Assembly (NCBI RefSeq): GCF_001499965.1
Contig: NZ_LQIT01000056.1
Coordinates: forward strand, 124,001-188,000
Reading direction: 5' to 3'
Source of the DNA: Mycobacterium sp. GA-2829
Lineage (GTDB): Bacteria > Actinomycetota > Actinomycetes > Mycobacteriales > Mycobacteriaceae
Length of the DNA stretch: 64,000 nucleotides
The notes beneath the pieces were generated by a model. The model was not told where the DNA came from, made no database searches, and worked only from the letters and a program-made list of their open reading frames with translations. The translations under genes and the position numbers were made by a program. Shown one piece after another: positions 45,208 to 52,938 of the stretch; within the stretch, counting starts at the first letter, position 1, and each line of letters opens with the position of its first letter.

Positions 45208-46685
45208 TGTGGCGCACTCCCATTCGGTGAGGAGGTATCGGCTTCGCGGCTGAAGGTCGCCGGACTGGACCGGCCGGGGCCACCGACGGCGAGGACCTCG
45301 TCGAACCCGGCGAGGAGGCATTCGGCGAACAAATCGGGGTCGGTGATCGACGCGCGGTCGTAGCGGGCGGTGACGGTGCAGTAACCGGACCGCGACACCA
45401 GGACCACCATCATCGCGACCCCGGGCAGCGGCCCGATTCCGTACTGGCGCAAGATCTTCGCGCCCGCGATGTAGGTGTCGCCCGCGTAGACGGGCACGTT
45501 GCTGGCCTGGACGTCGGAATTGACCACCGAGCCGGCCATCACCTCGAGCACCGAATCGGGCAGCAGGCTCGCGACGGGGGCGATGGCGCCGATCATGTCG
45601 AGCGCGCGCTCCTCGCGTTTGCGCGTCATCTGCGCGCGCACCTTCGCGATGCGCTCGCGGGGGTCCTCGACGCCGATCGGCGCGGCCAGGTTGACGCCGA
45701 CGAACCGGTTGCCGCCCGCGGGATCGGCGTCGGAGCGCAGGCTGACCGGGACGGCCATCGGCAGCGTCGCGACGGGTAGCCCGAAGGCTTCGTGGTAGCG
45801 CCGCAGCGCCCCGCACAGACCGGCCAGGTAGGCGTCGTTGATGGAGCCGCCCACGGCCTTGGCGGCCTTGTGCAGATCGCCGAGCGACATGTAGATCGCT
45901 TCGCTGCGGGTCGACAGGCTGCGCCGACGCAGCAGCGGCGACGGTTCGGCGACCGACCCGACCACACGGGCGCCGGAGCGGGCGTAGTCGACGACGCCGC
46001 CGACCGAGGAGACCGGATCGCGCACGACCTTCGCGGCCGCGCTGGCGGCGTTGCCCAGCGCGCCGCGGACACCGCCGAGGATCGAGAACGGCAGCCGGTT
46101 GAGGCCTTGGCGCATCAGGTCGTTCGGCGAGAGGTCCTGCGGAATCGGCAGCGGTGGAACGTCGCTCGGCGGCGGATCGCGTTCGAGGTCGTAGACGCTC
46201 GCGAACATCTCGACCCCGCCGACACCGTCGGTGACGGCGTGGCTGAAGTGCAGCATGGTCGCGGCGCGTCCGCCCTCGAGCCCCTCGACCAGCGTCGCGG
46301 TCCACAGTGGACGGGAGATGTCCAACGGTGACTGCAGGGCGATCTCGGCGAGGTCGATCAACTGGCGCATGCTGCCGGGCTCGGGGATACGGACCCGGCG
46401 GACGTGGAAGTCGAGGTTGAAGTCGGGGTCGACGACCCAGCGCGGCGCGGCGGTCGGCAGCGTCGGCGTCACGACCTTCTGCCGCAGCCGCAGCACCTTG
46501 CGGGAGGCGTGTTCGAAACGGGTCCGTAACCGGTCCCAATCCGGGGTGGTGTCGAGGATCTCGATCGTCAGGATGCCCGAACGGGTGCGCGGGTTGGCCT
46601 CACCGCGGTGCAGGATCTGGTCGAACGGGCTCAGTTCCTCCGGCAACCCCGCGGCATCCAATTCGGGCACGTCGCTTGTTGCCAC
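45204..46685 (-). CDS. Wax ester synthase / diacylglycerol acyltransferase (WS/DGAT)
   Basis: This 493-residue enzyme should acylate diacylglycerol or a fatty alcohol to make storage lipid. The active-site motif reads FSHAVTDGVGG: the general-base His and the Asp-Gly are kept, while the first His of the usual HHxxxDG is Ser. The C-terminal VNSDVQASNVPVYAG region is typical of mycobacterial Tgs-like proteins. Position and neighbours match Rv2484c. It heads a three-gene operon (WS/DGAT, HAD-PlsC, PlsB2) with four-base overlaps, which together could build triacylglycerol from glycerol-3-phosphate. Confidence 0.92.
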   Translation of the reverse strand: MATSDVPELDAAGLPEELSPFDQILHRGEANPRTRSGILTIEILDTTPDWDRLRTRFEHASRKVLRLRQKVVTPTLPTAAPRWVVDPDFNLDFHVRRVRIPEPGSMRQLIDLAEIALQSPLDISRPLWTATLVEGLEGGRAATMLHFSHAVTDGVGGVEMFASVYDLERDPPPSDVPPLPIPQDLSPNDLMRQGLNRLPFSILGGVRGALGNAASAAAKVVRDPVSSVGGVVDYARSGARVVGSVAEPSPLLRRRSLSTRSEAIYMSLGDLHKAAKAVGGSINDAYLAGLCGALRRYHEAFGLPVATLPMAVPVSLRSDADPAGGNRFVGVNLAAPIGVEDPRERIAKVRAQMTRKREERALDMIGAIAPVASLLPDSVLEVMAGSVVNSDVQASNVPVYAGDTYIAGAKILRQYGIGPLPGVAMMVVLVSRSGYCTVTARYDRASITDPDLFAECLLAGFDEVLAVGGPGRSSPATFSREADTSSPNGSAPQ

Positions 46686-46812
46686 CCCTGTGTCCTCCCG
46701 TCGACGGTGATCGCTGCCACCACGCTAGTCTCCGGCGACGGAGCCGGGGTGGCCTTTGCATCCTGTCGGGCCGGGGTGCCCGGGGTGCCGGGGATATACA
46801 CTCACCGACGCT

Positions 46813-46888
46813 GCCTCCGTAGCTCAGCGGATAGAGCAGCCGCCTTCTAAGCGGTTGGTCGCAGGTTCGATCCCTGCCGGGGGCGCCA
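46813..46888 (+). tRNA. tRNA-Arg (anticodon TCT)
   Basis: The sequence folds as a full cloverleaf. The acceptor stem GCCTCCG pairs with CGGGGGC, the anticodon stem GCCGC pairs with GCGGT, the loop CTTCTAA holds anticodon TCT, and the T arm is GCAGG-TTCGATC-CCTGC. The discriminator is G and CCA is encoded at 46886-46888. It reads AGA codons, which are rare in this GC-rich genome. Its 3' end lies three bases from the stop of the convergent hydrolase gene. Confidence 0.97.
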
Positions 46889-46891
46889 GTG

Positions 46892-48370
46892 TCACGCCGA
46901 CGCGGCCGGTGCGGGGTCGTCGGCATCGGTGTCGCCGGTATCGGTGTCTTCCTTCTCGGTGTCTTCGGTATCGGCGTCTTCCTTCTGGGTGTCGCTGTCG
47001 TCCGCCGGCTCCTCGCCGTCGTCCTCCTCGCCGCCCTCGAGATCCGGGTCGTCAGCGGGCGTCGTCTCGAGCACGTCGTCGCCGTCCGGATCCCCGGCAT
47101 CGGTGGTCGGCGTCGGCGTGACGGACTTCCTCGACTGCCGTGCGACCGACGCGACGTCCTCGTCGTCGGCCTGGTCGTCTTCTGCGGTGACCGACTGCGC
47201 CTCGTCGTCGTCGTCGCCGTCGGTGTCCACGTCGCCCGGCGGTGTGACCGCGGGACCGCCGACGCCGTACATCCCCGCCGGCTTGGTGTTGAGCGGACGA
47301 CCGAACCCACCGGCCTGCAGCCCGTCGTCGACGCCGACCGCGACCGCCGTCAGCAGGTTGACCAGATCGTCGACCGGGTTGGACAGCCGGATGAGGCCCG
47401 CCGGGGACGGGCTGCCGAAGTTCGATCCGCGGTCGTATCCCTGTTCGACGATGACCCGCAGCGGCGCGTCGAGTGCCAGCAGCAGCGGCCGGGGGATCCC
47501 GATCTGCTCGAGCGGCCGCAGCAGCGGCAGCAGATCGGTGCCCATCGTGTAGTAGACGGTGTCGCGGTAGACGTGGGTGTCGGTCTCCGCCTCGTCGGCG
47601 AGCGCCTCTTCGGGGTCGATGTCGAGCTCGTAGGTGCCGTGCAGGTAGGCGATACCCAGCAGCGCGTTGATGGTCGCCAGCAGGTTGAGCGGATACTTCG
47701 GGAAGTCGGCCCAGCCGTCGTACTGCCGGACGAGGTCGTAGGTGGTGAGCGCGTCACCCGGCTGCCAGCCCTCGCTGGTCGTGGGCGTCGGCCCCGACAG
47801 CGGGATGTCGAGGATCGGGATCGTGAAGCCCTGGAACCGGGCCAGGATGCCGCCGTTCGGTCGGCCCGGGTTCGACAGCAGGACGTAGACGATGTCACCG
47901 TCGGTGGTGCGCGCCTTGTACTGGCCGGCCACGACGGCGCCCTGGGAGTAGCCGTAGACCAGGACCGGATCGGTCTCACCCGCGGCGCGCTCCGACGCGA
48001 CGCGCGTGCTCAGCCGGCCCACGCCCTGCTCCACCGACTGCCCGTACGTGAGGTCGTCGAACCCGCCGTGGGAGATCGGGCGGAAGCCGCCGTTGTACTC
48101 GATCTGGTCGACGTCGACCTCGAGCGTCACCGTGTCGTCCGGATTGTCGGCGTTGTACGTGCGGTCGAGGACGCCGTTGGCGAACTGGACGAACGGCTCG
48201 TCGAAATCCGTATAGCCACCGATCTTCGTTCCGCGCAGATACAGTCCCTGCGCCAGCAGCTCGGTGGGTGTGGGCAAAGTCGGCAGCGGACCGATCGACC
48301 CGATCGCCAGACCCAACGCCGCGGCCGGAACCGCGACGGCCATACCCAACGATCTCCGTCTCGTGCGCAT
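46892..48370 (-). CDS. Exported PE-PPE-domain alpha/beta hydrolase with acidic tail
   Basis: This 492-residue protein has a Sec-type signal peptide (residues 1-26), then an alpha/beta hydrolase of the PE-PPE fold (about 35-330). The nucleophile elbow is GYSQGA with Ser142. Other matches are YLRGTKIGGY and VVAGQYKARTTDGDIVYVLLSNPGRPNGG. In M. tuberculosis this domain usually follows a PE or PPE domain; here it stands alone behind a signal peptide. The final 130 residues are a disordered acidic tail of Asp, Glu and Thr repeats (EDTEKEDTDTGDTDADD). The likely action is on esters or cell-envelope lipids outside the membrane. The ATG at 48370 has GGGGGAG upstream. Confidence 0.88.
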   Translation of the reverse strand: MRTRRRSLGMAVAVPAAALGLAIGSIGPLPTLPTPTELLAQGLYLRGTKIGGYTDFDEPFVQFANGVLDRTYNADNPDDTVTLEVDVDQIEYNGGFRPISHGGFDDLTYGQSVEQGVGRLSTRVASERAAGETDPVLVYGYSQGAVVAGQYKARTTDGDIVYVLLSNPGRPNGGILARFQGFTIPILDIPLSGPTPTTSEGWQPGDALTTYDLVRQYDGWADFPKYPLNLLATINALLGIAYLHGTYELDIDPEEALADEAETDTHVYRDTVYYTMGTDLLPLLRPLEQIGIPRPLLLALDAPLRVIVEQGYDRGSNFGSPSPAGLIRLSNPVDDLVNLLTAVAVGVDDGLQAGGFGRPLNTKPAGMYGVGGPAVTPPGDVDTDGDDDDEAQSVTAEDDQADDEDVASVARQSRKSVTPTPTTDAGDPDGDDVLETTPADDPDLEGGEEDDGEEPADDSDTQKEDADTEDTEKEDTDTGDTDADDPAPAASA

Positions 48371-48403
48371 CGAACTCTCCCCCTCGCAGCAGTGTGCACC
48401 ATG

Positions 48404-48439
48404 ACAATAGAGGGACAGCGAAGAGGAAACCGTTTTCCT
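48404..48439 (-). promoter_or_regulatory. Possible hairpin and -10 element before the exported hydrolase gene
   Basis: Between the stress-protein gene and the hydrolase, AGGAAA-CCGT-TTTCCT (48424-48439) is a 6-base inverted repeat, and on the minus strand TATTGT (48404-48409) fits a mycobacterial -10 box at a sensible distance from the start. No good -35 is seen. Both are weak calls. Confidence 0.3.
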
Positions 48440-48459
48440 ACGGAATTACCCAGCTAACC

Positions 48460-49341
48460 TCAGCGGCCCCGTGCCACGATCACGGGCGAACGCGCCGCCT
48501 GCACCACCGCGGTGCTGACCGAGCCGAGCAGCATGCCCGCGAACCCGCCGCGGCCGTGGCTGCCGACCACGAGCAGCTGCGCCGTCTCGGCGCGGTTGAG
48601 CAGATGCTCGACCGGACGGTCGAACACCGCCTCGCGGTGCACCGTCACGTCGGGATAGCGCTCGCACCACCCGGCGAGGCTGACCGCCAACGTCTCCTCC
48701 GCCGCGGCCTGCACCGCCGCCCAGTCGACGTACGGGTGCAGAGATTCGTTGCGGTCACTCCAGCTGTGCAGGGCGACCAGGTCGACGCCCCGCATCGAGG
48801 CCTCCTCGAAGGCGATCTCCACCGCCCGCTGCGACGCGCGTGAACCGTCCACGCCGACGACGACGGGTGCGGTGGCGTCACGCACCTCGGTGTCGACGCC
48901 GACGACGGCCACGGGGCAGCGGGCATGGTGCAGCACTCCGGTACTCACCGACCCGAGCAGCAGGCGCTTGACCGCGCCGAGTCCGCGGCTCCCGACGACG
49001 ACCATGTCGGCCTCTTTGGCCGCGTCGACGAGGCCGGGCACCGGTGCGGCGTGCACCAGTTGGGTGGTGACGTCGGCCGCGCCGGCCTCCTTCGCGATCG
49101 CGACCTCCTCGGCGATGGCGGCGCGCGCGTCGCGCTCACGGGACTCGAAGTACTCGGCGGGCAGCGGCGCCGCCGGGACGGCCATCGCCCATGCGGCGGT
49201 GACGTCGGTGGCCAGCACGTGCACGAGCACGAGCGGCACCCGCCGCATCACCGCCTCGCGCGCCGACCAGCGAACCGCGGCATGGGAACTGGCGGACCCG
49301 TCGACGCCGACGACGATGCCGGGTTGCGGTGCTGTGGACAT
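48460..49341 (-). CDS. Universal stress protein with two Usp domains
   Basis: This 293-residue protein has tandem Usp domains at about residues 7-148 and 159-292. Each starts with GIVVGVDGS or PVVVGVDGS and ends with an ATP-binding loop, VVGSRGLGAVKRLLLGS and VVGSHGRGGFAGMLLGS. Tandem Usp proteins of this type in M. tuberculosis are often part of the DosR dormancy regulon. A DosR-box-like sequence lies about 60-80 bases upstream of the ATG at 49341, in the region shared with a divergent flavin-barrel gene. It probably acts in the hypoxia or nitric oxide response through ATP binding. Confidence 0.93.
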   Translation of the reverse strand: MSTAPQPGIVVGVDGSASSHAAVRWSAREAVMRRVPLVLVHVLATDVTAAWAMAVPAAPLPAEYFESRERDARAAIAEEVAIAKEAGAADVTTQLVHAAPVPGLVDAAKEADMVVVGSRGLGAVKRLLLGSVSTGVLHHARCPVAVVGVDTEVRDATAPVVVGVDGSRASQRAVEIAFEEASMRGVDLVALHSWSDRNESLHPYVDWAAVQAAAEETLAVSLAGWCERYPDVTVHREAVFDRPVEHLLNRAETAQLLVVGSHGRGGFAGMLLGSVSTAVVQAARSPVIVARGR

Positions 49342-49400
49342 CTCGATTCCCCTTCCGCGGGCTGTCTGTCCTCAGTGTCGGCCCGGTCGCCCGCGTGCCG

Positions 49401-49420
49401 TAGGGCCTTTGGTCCCTTCC
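49401..49420. promoter_or_regulatory. DosR-box-like palindrome
   Basis: The sequence TAGGGCCTTTGGTCCCTT contains GGGCC-TTT-GGTCCC, which matches the mycobacterial DosR motif (GGGACTTTNGTCCC type) at most defining positions, including both GGG and CCC triplets; the core is 49403-49416. It lies between the divergent universal stress protein and flavin split-barrel genes, both of kinds found in the DosR regulon, and so may control both. Confidence 0.6.
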
Positions 49421-49498
49421 GCGGCGGGTCTACCTGTCCGACACTGGTCGTAGCGGCTCATGTCGGGCTGTCGTCCACTCGCGCAGGGGGTTTGACCG

Positions 49499-49927
49499 AT
49501 GACCAAGGGACAACAACTCGACGTCCTCAATCGCAGACAGTGTTTGGACCTGCTCGAGGGCGTCCGGGTGGGCCGGCTGGTGTTCACCGAGGACGGGGCG
49601 CCCGCCGTACATCCGGTGAACTTCCGGATGAAGCGCGACGACGTCGTCATCCGGGTGGCCGGCGGCGCCAAACTCGACGCCGCGACGCAGAACGCCGTCG
49701 TCGCGTTCGAGGCCGACGAACTCGACGCGGATCTGCGTACGGGCTGGAGCGTGACGATCGTGGGAACGGCGCGCCCCATCACCGACATCGACGAGCTGAC
49801 CGAGGTGTCCGGGACCTTCCTCGAACCGTGGGTGGACGGCCGACGCGACCACTTCATCCGCATCGAACCCCGGAAGATGACCGGGCGCCGCTTCCGGGAG
49901 CGCGGCGCTCCGCACTACACACCGTGA
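49499..49927 (+). CDS. Flavin split-barrel protein (pyridoxamine 5'-phosphate oxidase-like)
   Basis: This 142-residue protein has the split-barrel fold used to bind FMN or F420: LNRRQCLDLLEGVRVGRLVF, then PAVHPVNFRMKRDDVVIRV and VVAFEADELD. It is close in type to Rv0080 and Rv3129, DosR-regulon proteins of M. tuberculosis. Cofactor and substrate are unknown. The ATG at 49499 has AGGGGG at 49485-49490. A DosR-box-like sequence lies 79 bases upstream. Confidence 0.87.
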   Translation: MTKGQQLDVLNRRQCLDLLEGVRVGRLVFTEDGAPAVHPVNFRMKRDDVVIRVAGGAKLDAATQNAVVAFEADELDADLRTGWSVTIVGTARPITDIDELTEVSGTFLEPWVDGRRDHFIRIEPRKMTGRRFRERGAPHYTP

Positions 49928-49982
49928 CCGCACAGCGGACGGCCACCACGGTGCCCGCGACGAGTCTGGCTAGGGTGACCCC

Positions 49983-50735
49983 GTGGCTGATTCCGTACTG
50001 ATGCAGGTCGCCGACCACGTCGCCCTGATCACCGTCAATGACCCCGACCGGCGCAACGCGGTCACCTTCGAGATGTCCGCTGCACTGCGGGCGGCGGTCG
50101 ACGCGGCGGAGGCGGACCCCGACGTCCACGCCGTGATCGTCACCGGCGCGGGGAAGGCGTTCTGCGCGGGCGCGGATCTCAGCGCGCTGGGTCAGGCGAC
50201 TCAGGACGGTCTACGCAAGATCTACGACGGATTCCTCGCGGTGGCGGACTGCACGCTCCCCACGATCGCAGCCGTCAACGGGGCGGCCGTGGGCGCCGGA
50301 CTCAACCTGGCGCTCGCCGCCGATGTCCGCATCGCCGGCCCGAATGCGTTGTTCGACCCCAGATTTCAGAAGCTCGGCATCCATCCGGGTGGCGGCGCGA
50401 CGTGGATGCTGCAGCGCGGGGTCGGACCGCAGGTGGCACGGGCGGCGCTGCTGTTCGGCAAGCGTTTCGACGCCGAGACCGCGGTCCGGTACGGGTTGGC
50501 CCTCGAGGTCGCCGACGACCCTGTCGCCGCGGCCCGCGAGCTGGCGGCCGGACCCGCCGCCGCGCCCCGGGACGTGGTGCTGGCGACGAAGGCCTCGATG
50601 CGCGCGACCGCCAACCCCGGCACCGTCGACGCCGATGCGCACCGCACCGCCGTCGACATCGAACTGGGTCCGCAGGCCGCATCGATCGAGTCTCCGGAGT
50701 TCGCCGACCGCCTGGCCGCCGCCAAACGGAAGTAG
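49983..50735 (+). CDS. echA14: Enoyl-CoA hydratase/isomerase (EchA14-like)
   Basis: This 250-residue crotonase-fold enzyme has the oxyanion-hole segments VTGAGKAFCAGADLSAL and AAVNGAAVGAGLNLALAADVRIA. One of the two classical Glu residues seems absent: FDPRFQKLGIHPGGGATWML has no Glu after the Pro-Gly, so hydratase activity may be replaced by isomerase or another crotonase reaction. The GTG at 49983 begins ADSVLMQVADHVALIT. Its place just before bkdC, in the opposite direction, fits Rv2486 (echA14). Its stop is one base from the bkdC stop. Confidence 0.88.
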   Translation: MADSVLMQVADHVALITVNDPDRRNAVTFEMSAALRAAVDAAEADPDVHAVIVTGAGKAFCAGADLSALGQATQDGLRKIYDGFLAVADCTLPTIAAVNGAAVGAGLNLALAADVRIAGPNALFDPRFQKLGIHPGGGATWMLQRGVGPQVARAALLFGKRFDAETAVRYGLALEVADDPVAAARELAAGPAAAPRDVVLATKASMRATANPGTVDADAHRTAVDIELGPQAASIESPEFADRLAAAKRK

Positions 50736-50736
50736 C

Positions 50737-51888
50737 TCACAGGTCGAGCAGCGCGAGCTCGGGGTTCTCGACGAGCGCACGCAGTGTGCCCAGGAACGCC
50801 GCGACGGTCGCGCCGTCGGCGATCCGGTGGTCGAACGCGCACGTCAGCGTCATCGTGGGGCGGGCGACCACCTCGCCGTCGACGACGACCGCACGCGGTT
50901 TGAGCGACCCCATCCCGAGGATCGCGGCCTCCGGATAGTTGATCACCGGGACACCTTCGTCGACGCCGAGTGCGCCGAAGTTCGACACGGTGAACGTCGA
51001 GCCGGACAGCTCCGCCGGCCGGATCCGTCCCGACCGCGCCTCCTCCACCAGCCGCGCCACCGTCTCCGCGAGGTCACGGGTGGTCCTCGACTGTGCGTCG
51101 GTGATCACCGGCACCAGCAGCCCCCGCGGTGCGGCCACCCCGAAGCCGAGGTGGATCGCGTTGTGCTGGTGGATCTGTGGGCCGTCGGCGGTCTCGATCC
51201 ACGTCGCGTTCAACGTGGGGTGACGGGTCAGCGCCATCGTCAGCAACCGCAGCGTCAACACGAACGGCGTGACCGCCGGTTCCGTGTCGTGCGGGCGGTC
51301 CCGCAGGCGCAGCAGTGCGGTGCCGTCGACGCTCACACTGGCGTGTGCATCGGGAATCTCGCGGCGTGACAACGCTATCCGGCGCGCCATCTCCGCCTGG
51401 ACGCCACGCACGGGCACGGTCTCGGCGGCCGTGCCCGCCGCCTGCCGCACATCCTCGCGGGTGACGATCCCGTCCGGACCGGACGGCGCCACGGCGGCCA
51501 GATCCACGTTCATCTCGGCGGCGAGTTTCCGCACCGGCGGTTTGGCCCGCGGGCGGCCCGAGGGCCGCCTGCTGACATCCATCGACTCGTCCGCACCGTA
51601 GCCGACCAGGACCGACTTTCGTTGCGGTGCATCGGAAGCCGAATAGGCAGACGTCGCTATCCGCACCAGCAGTGATCCCACGTCGAGCGTCTGACCCGCT
51701 TCTCCCCCGCGCTCGACCACGCGTCCGGTGTACGGGCTCGGGATCTCCACCTCGGCCTTGTTGGTCTCGACGGTGCACAGCGTCTGATTCAGTTCCACCT
51801 CGTCGCCGACCTCGACGGCCCAGGAGGTGATCGTCGCGTCCTGCAGACCCTCGCCGAGGTCGGGCACCAGAAAGTCCTGCACGCTCAT
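50737..51888 (-). CDS. bkdC: Branched-chain 2-oxoacid dehydrogenase E2 component
   Basis: This 383-residue dihydrolipoamide acyltransferase has a lipoyl domain (residues 2-78, lipoyl Lys44 in ETNKAEVEI), a peripheral subunit-binding domain near 118-150 (KLAAEMNVDLAAVAPSGPDGIVTREDV) and the catalytic domain from about 165 with CAFDHRIADG near the end, which carries the active-site His and Asp. It forms the core of the branched-chain oxoacid complex, with BkdA, BkdB and a shared lipoamide dehydrogenase encoded elsewhere. The ATG at 51888 overlaps the bkdB stop (ATGA). Confidence 0.96.
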   Translation of the reverse strand: MSVQDFLVPDLGEGLQDATITSWAVEVGDEVELNQTLCTVETNKAEVEIPSPYTGRVVERGGEAGQTLDVGSLLVRIATSAYSASDAPQRKSVLVGYGADESMDVSRRPSGRPRAKPPVRKLAAEMNVDLAAVAPSGPDGIVTREDVRQAAGTAAETVPVRGVQAEMARRIALSRREIPDAHASVSVDGTALLRLRDRPHDTEPAVTPFVLTLRLLTMALTRHPTLNATWIETADGPQIHQHNAIHLGFGVAAPRGLLVPVITDAQSRTTRDLAETVARLVEEARSGRIRPAELSGSTFTVSNFGALGVDEGVPVINYPEAAILGMGSLKPRAVVVDGEVVARPTMTLTCAFDHRIADGATVAAFLGTLRALVENPELALLDL

Positions 51889-52937
51889 GGCATCTCCAGC
51901 GTCCGCTGCACGCAGTCGAGCAGTCGGTCCACCCCCGGTAGCCACAGCTTCTCCAGGCGGGCCGGTGGATACGGGGTGTCGAATCCGGTTGCGCGCAACA
52001 CCGGGGCCTCCAGGTCGTAGAACAACTCCTCGGAGATCCGCGCGGCGAGTTCGGCACCGAACCCCAGGGTTCGTGGGCCCTCGTGCATCACCACGGCGCG
52101 CCCGGTCTTGGCCACCGACGCGGCGACGGTGTCGAAGTCTAGCGGGTTCAGCGAACGCAGATCGACCACCTCGACCGACCAGTCCGATTGCCCTGCAGCG
52201 TGTTCGGCCGCGGCCAACGCGGTCGCGACCAGCGGGCCGTAGGTCACCACGGTGACGTCGGTGCCCGTCCGCCGCACCGCGGCACGGCCGATCGGCAGCC
52301 CCGGCGTGGCGGTGTCCACGGGTTCGCGGGCCCAGTACCGCCGCTTGGGTTCGAGGTACATCACGGGGTCGCGGCTGTCGATCGCGTACCGCAGCAGCCA
52401 GTACGCGTCGGCGGGACTCGACGGTGTCACGACCTTGAGCCCCGCGGTGTGCAGCCAGTAGGTCTCCGTCGACTCCGAATGGTGTTCGACCGCACCGATT
52501 CCCCCGAACGACGGGATGCGGACGGTGACCGGCATGTCCACGTCGCCGCGGGTGCGCATCCGGTACTTCGCGAGGTGGCTGACCATCTGGTCGAACGCCG
52601 GTGCGGCGAAGCCGTCGAACTGGATCTCCGGGACCGGGACGAAACCGCGCAGCGCCATCCCGATCGCGATGCCGATGATCGCCGACTCGGCCAGCGGCGT
52701 GTCGAAACACCGCTGCGCGCCGAATGTCTCGGACAGCCCGTCGGTGACGCGGAAGACCCCGCCCAGCGTCGCGACGTCCTCGCCGAACACCAGCACACGG
52801 TCGTCGGCGGCCATCGCATCGTGCAGGGCGCGGTTGATGGCAGCCACCATCGTCAGCTCGGTGACCGGCGCGATGTCGGTGAGGAAGGGGCGGCCGTCGC
52901 CGTCGGATCCGGCGGGCCGTTCGATGAGCTGGGTCAT
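51885..52937 (-). CDS. bkdB: Branched-chain 2-oxoacid dehydrogenase E1 beta subunit
   Basis: This 350-residue subunit of the thiamine-dependent E1 has the transketolase-type pyrimidine-binding domain (VFGEDVATLGGVFRVT with the activating Glu, DTPLAESAIIGIAIGMA) and the C-terminal transketolase domain (VEVVDLRSLNPLDFDTV, VVMHEG). It has about 25 extra residues before the conserved ELTMVAAINRAL; a later start at that Met is possible. It pairs with BkdA, whose stop lies one base from this start. Confidence 0.96.
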   Translation of the reverse strand: MTQLIERPAGSDGDGRPFLTDIAPVTELTMVAAINRALHDAMAADDRVLVFGEDVATLGGVFRVTDGLSETFGAQRCFDTPLAESAIIGIAIGMALRGFVPVPEIQFDGFAAPAFDQMVSHLAKYRMRTRGDVDMPVTVRIPSFGGIGAVEHHSESTETYWLHTAGLKVVTPSSPADAYWLLRYAIDSRDPVMYLEPKRRYWAREPVDTATPGLPIGRAAVRRTGTDVTVVTYGPLVATALAAAEHAAGQSDWSVEVVDLRSLNPLDFDTVAASVAKTGRAVVMHEGPRTLGFGAELAARISEELFYDLEAPVLRATGFDTPYPPARLEKLWLPGVDRLLDCVQRTLEMP

Positions 52938-52938
52938 G

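Noticed and set aside
46813..46888. tRNA-Arg as an integration site of a mobile element
   Set aside because: No integrase, no direct repeat of the tRNA 3' end and no foreign-looking gene block were seen next to it.
46900..47060. Repetitive GTGTC/GTATC-like DNA that might be a repeat array
   Set aside because: It encodes the Asp/Glu/Thr tail of the exported hydrolase; units are irregular and no CRISPR-like spacing exists.
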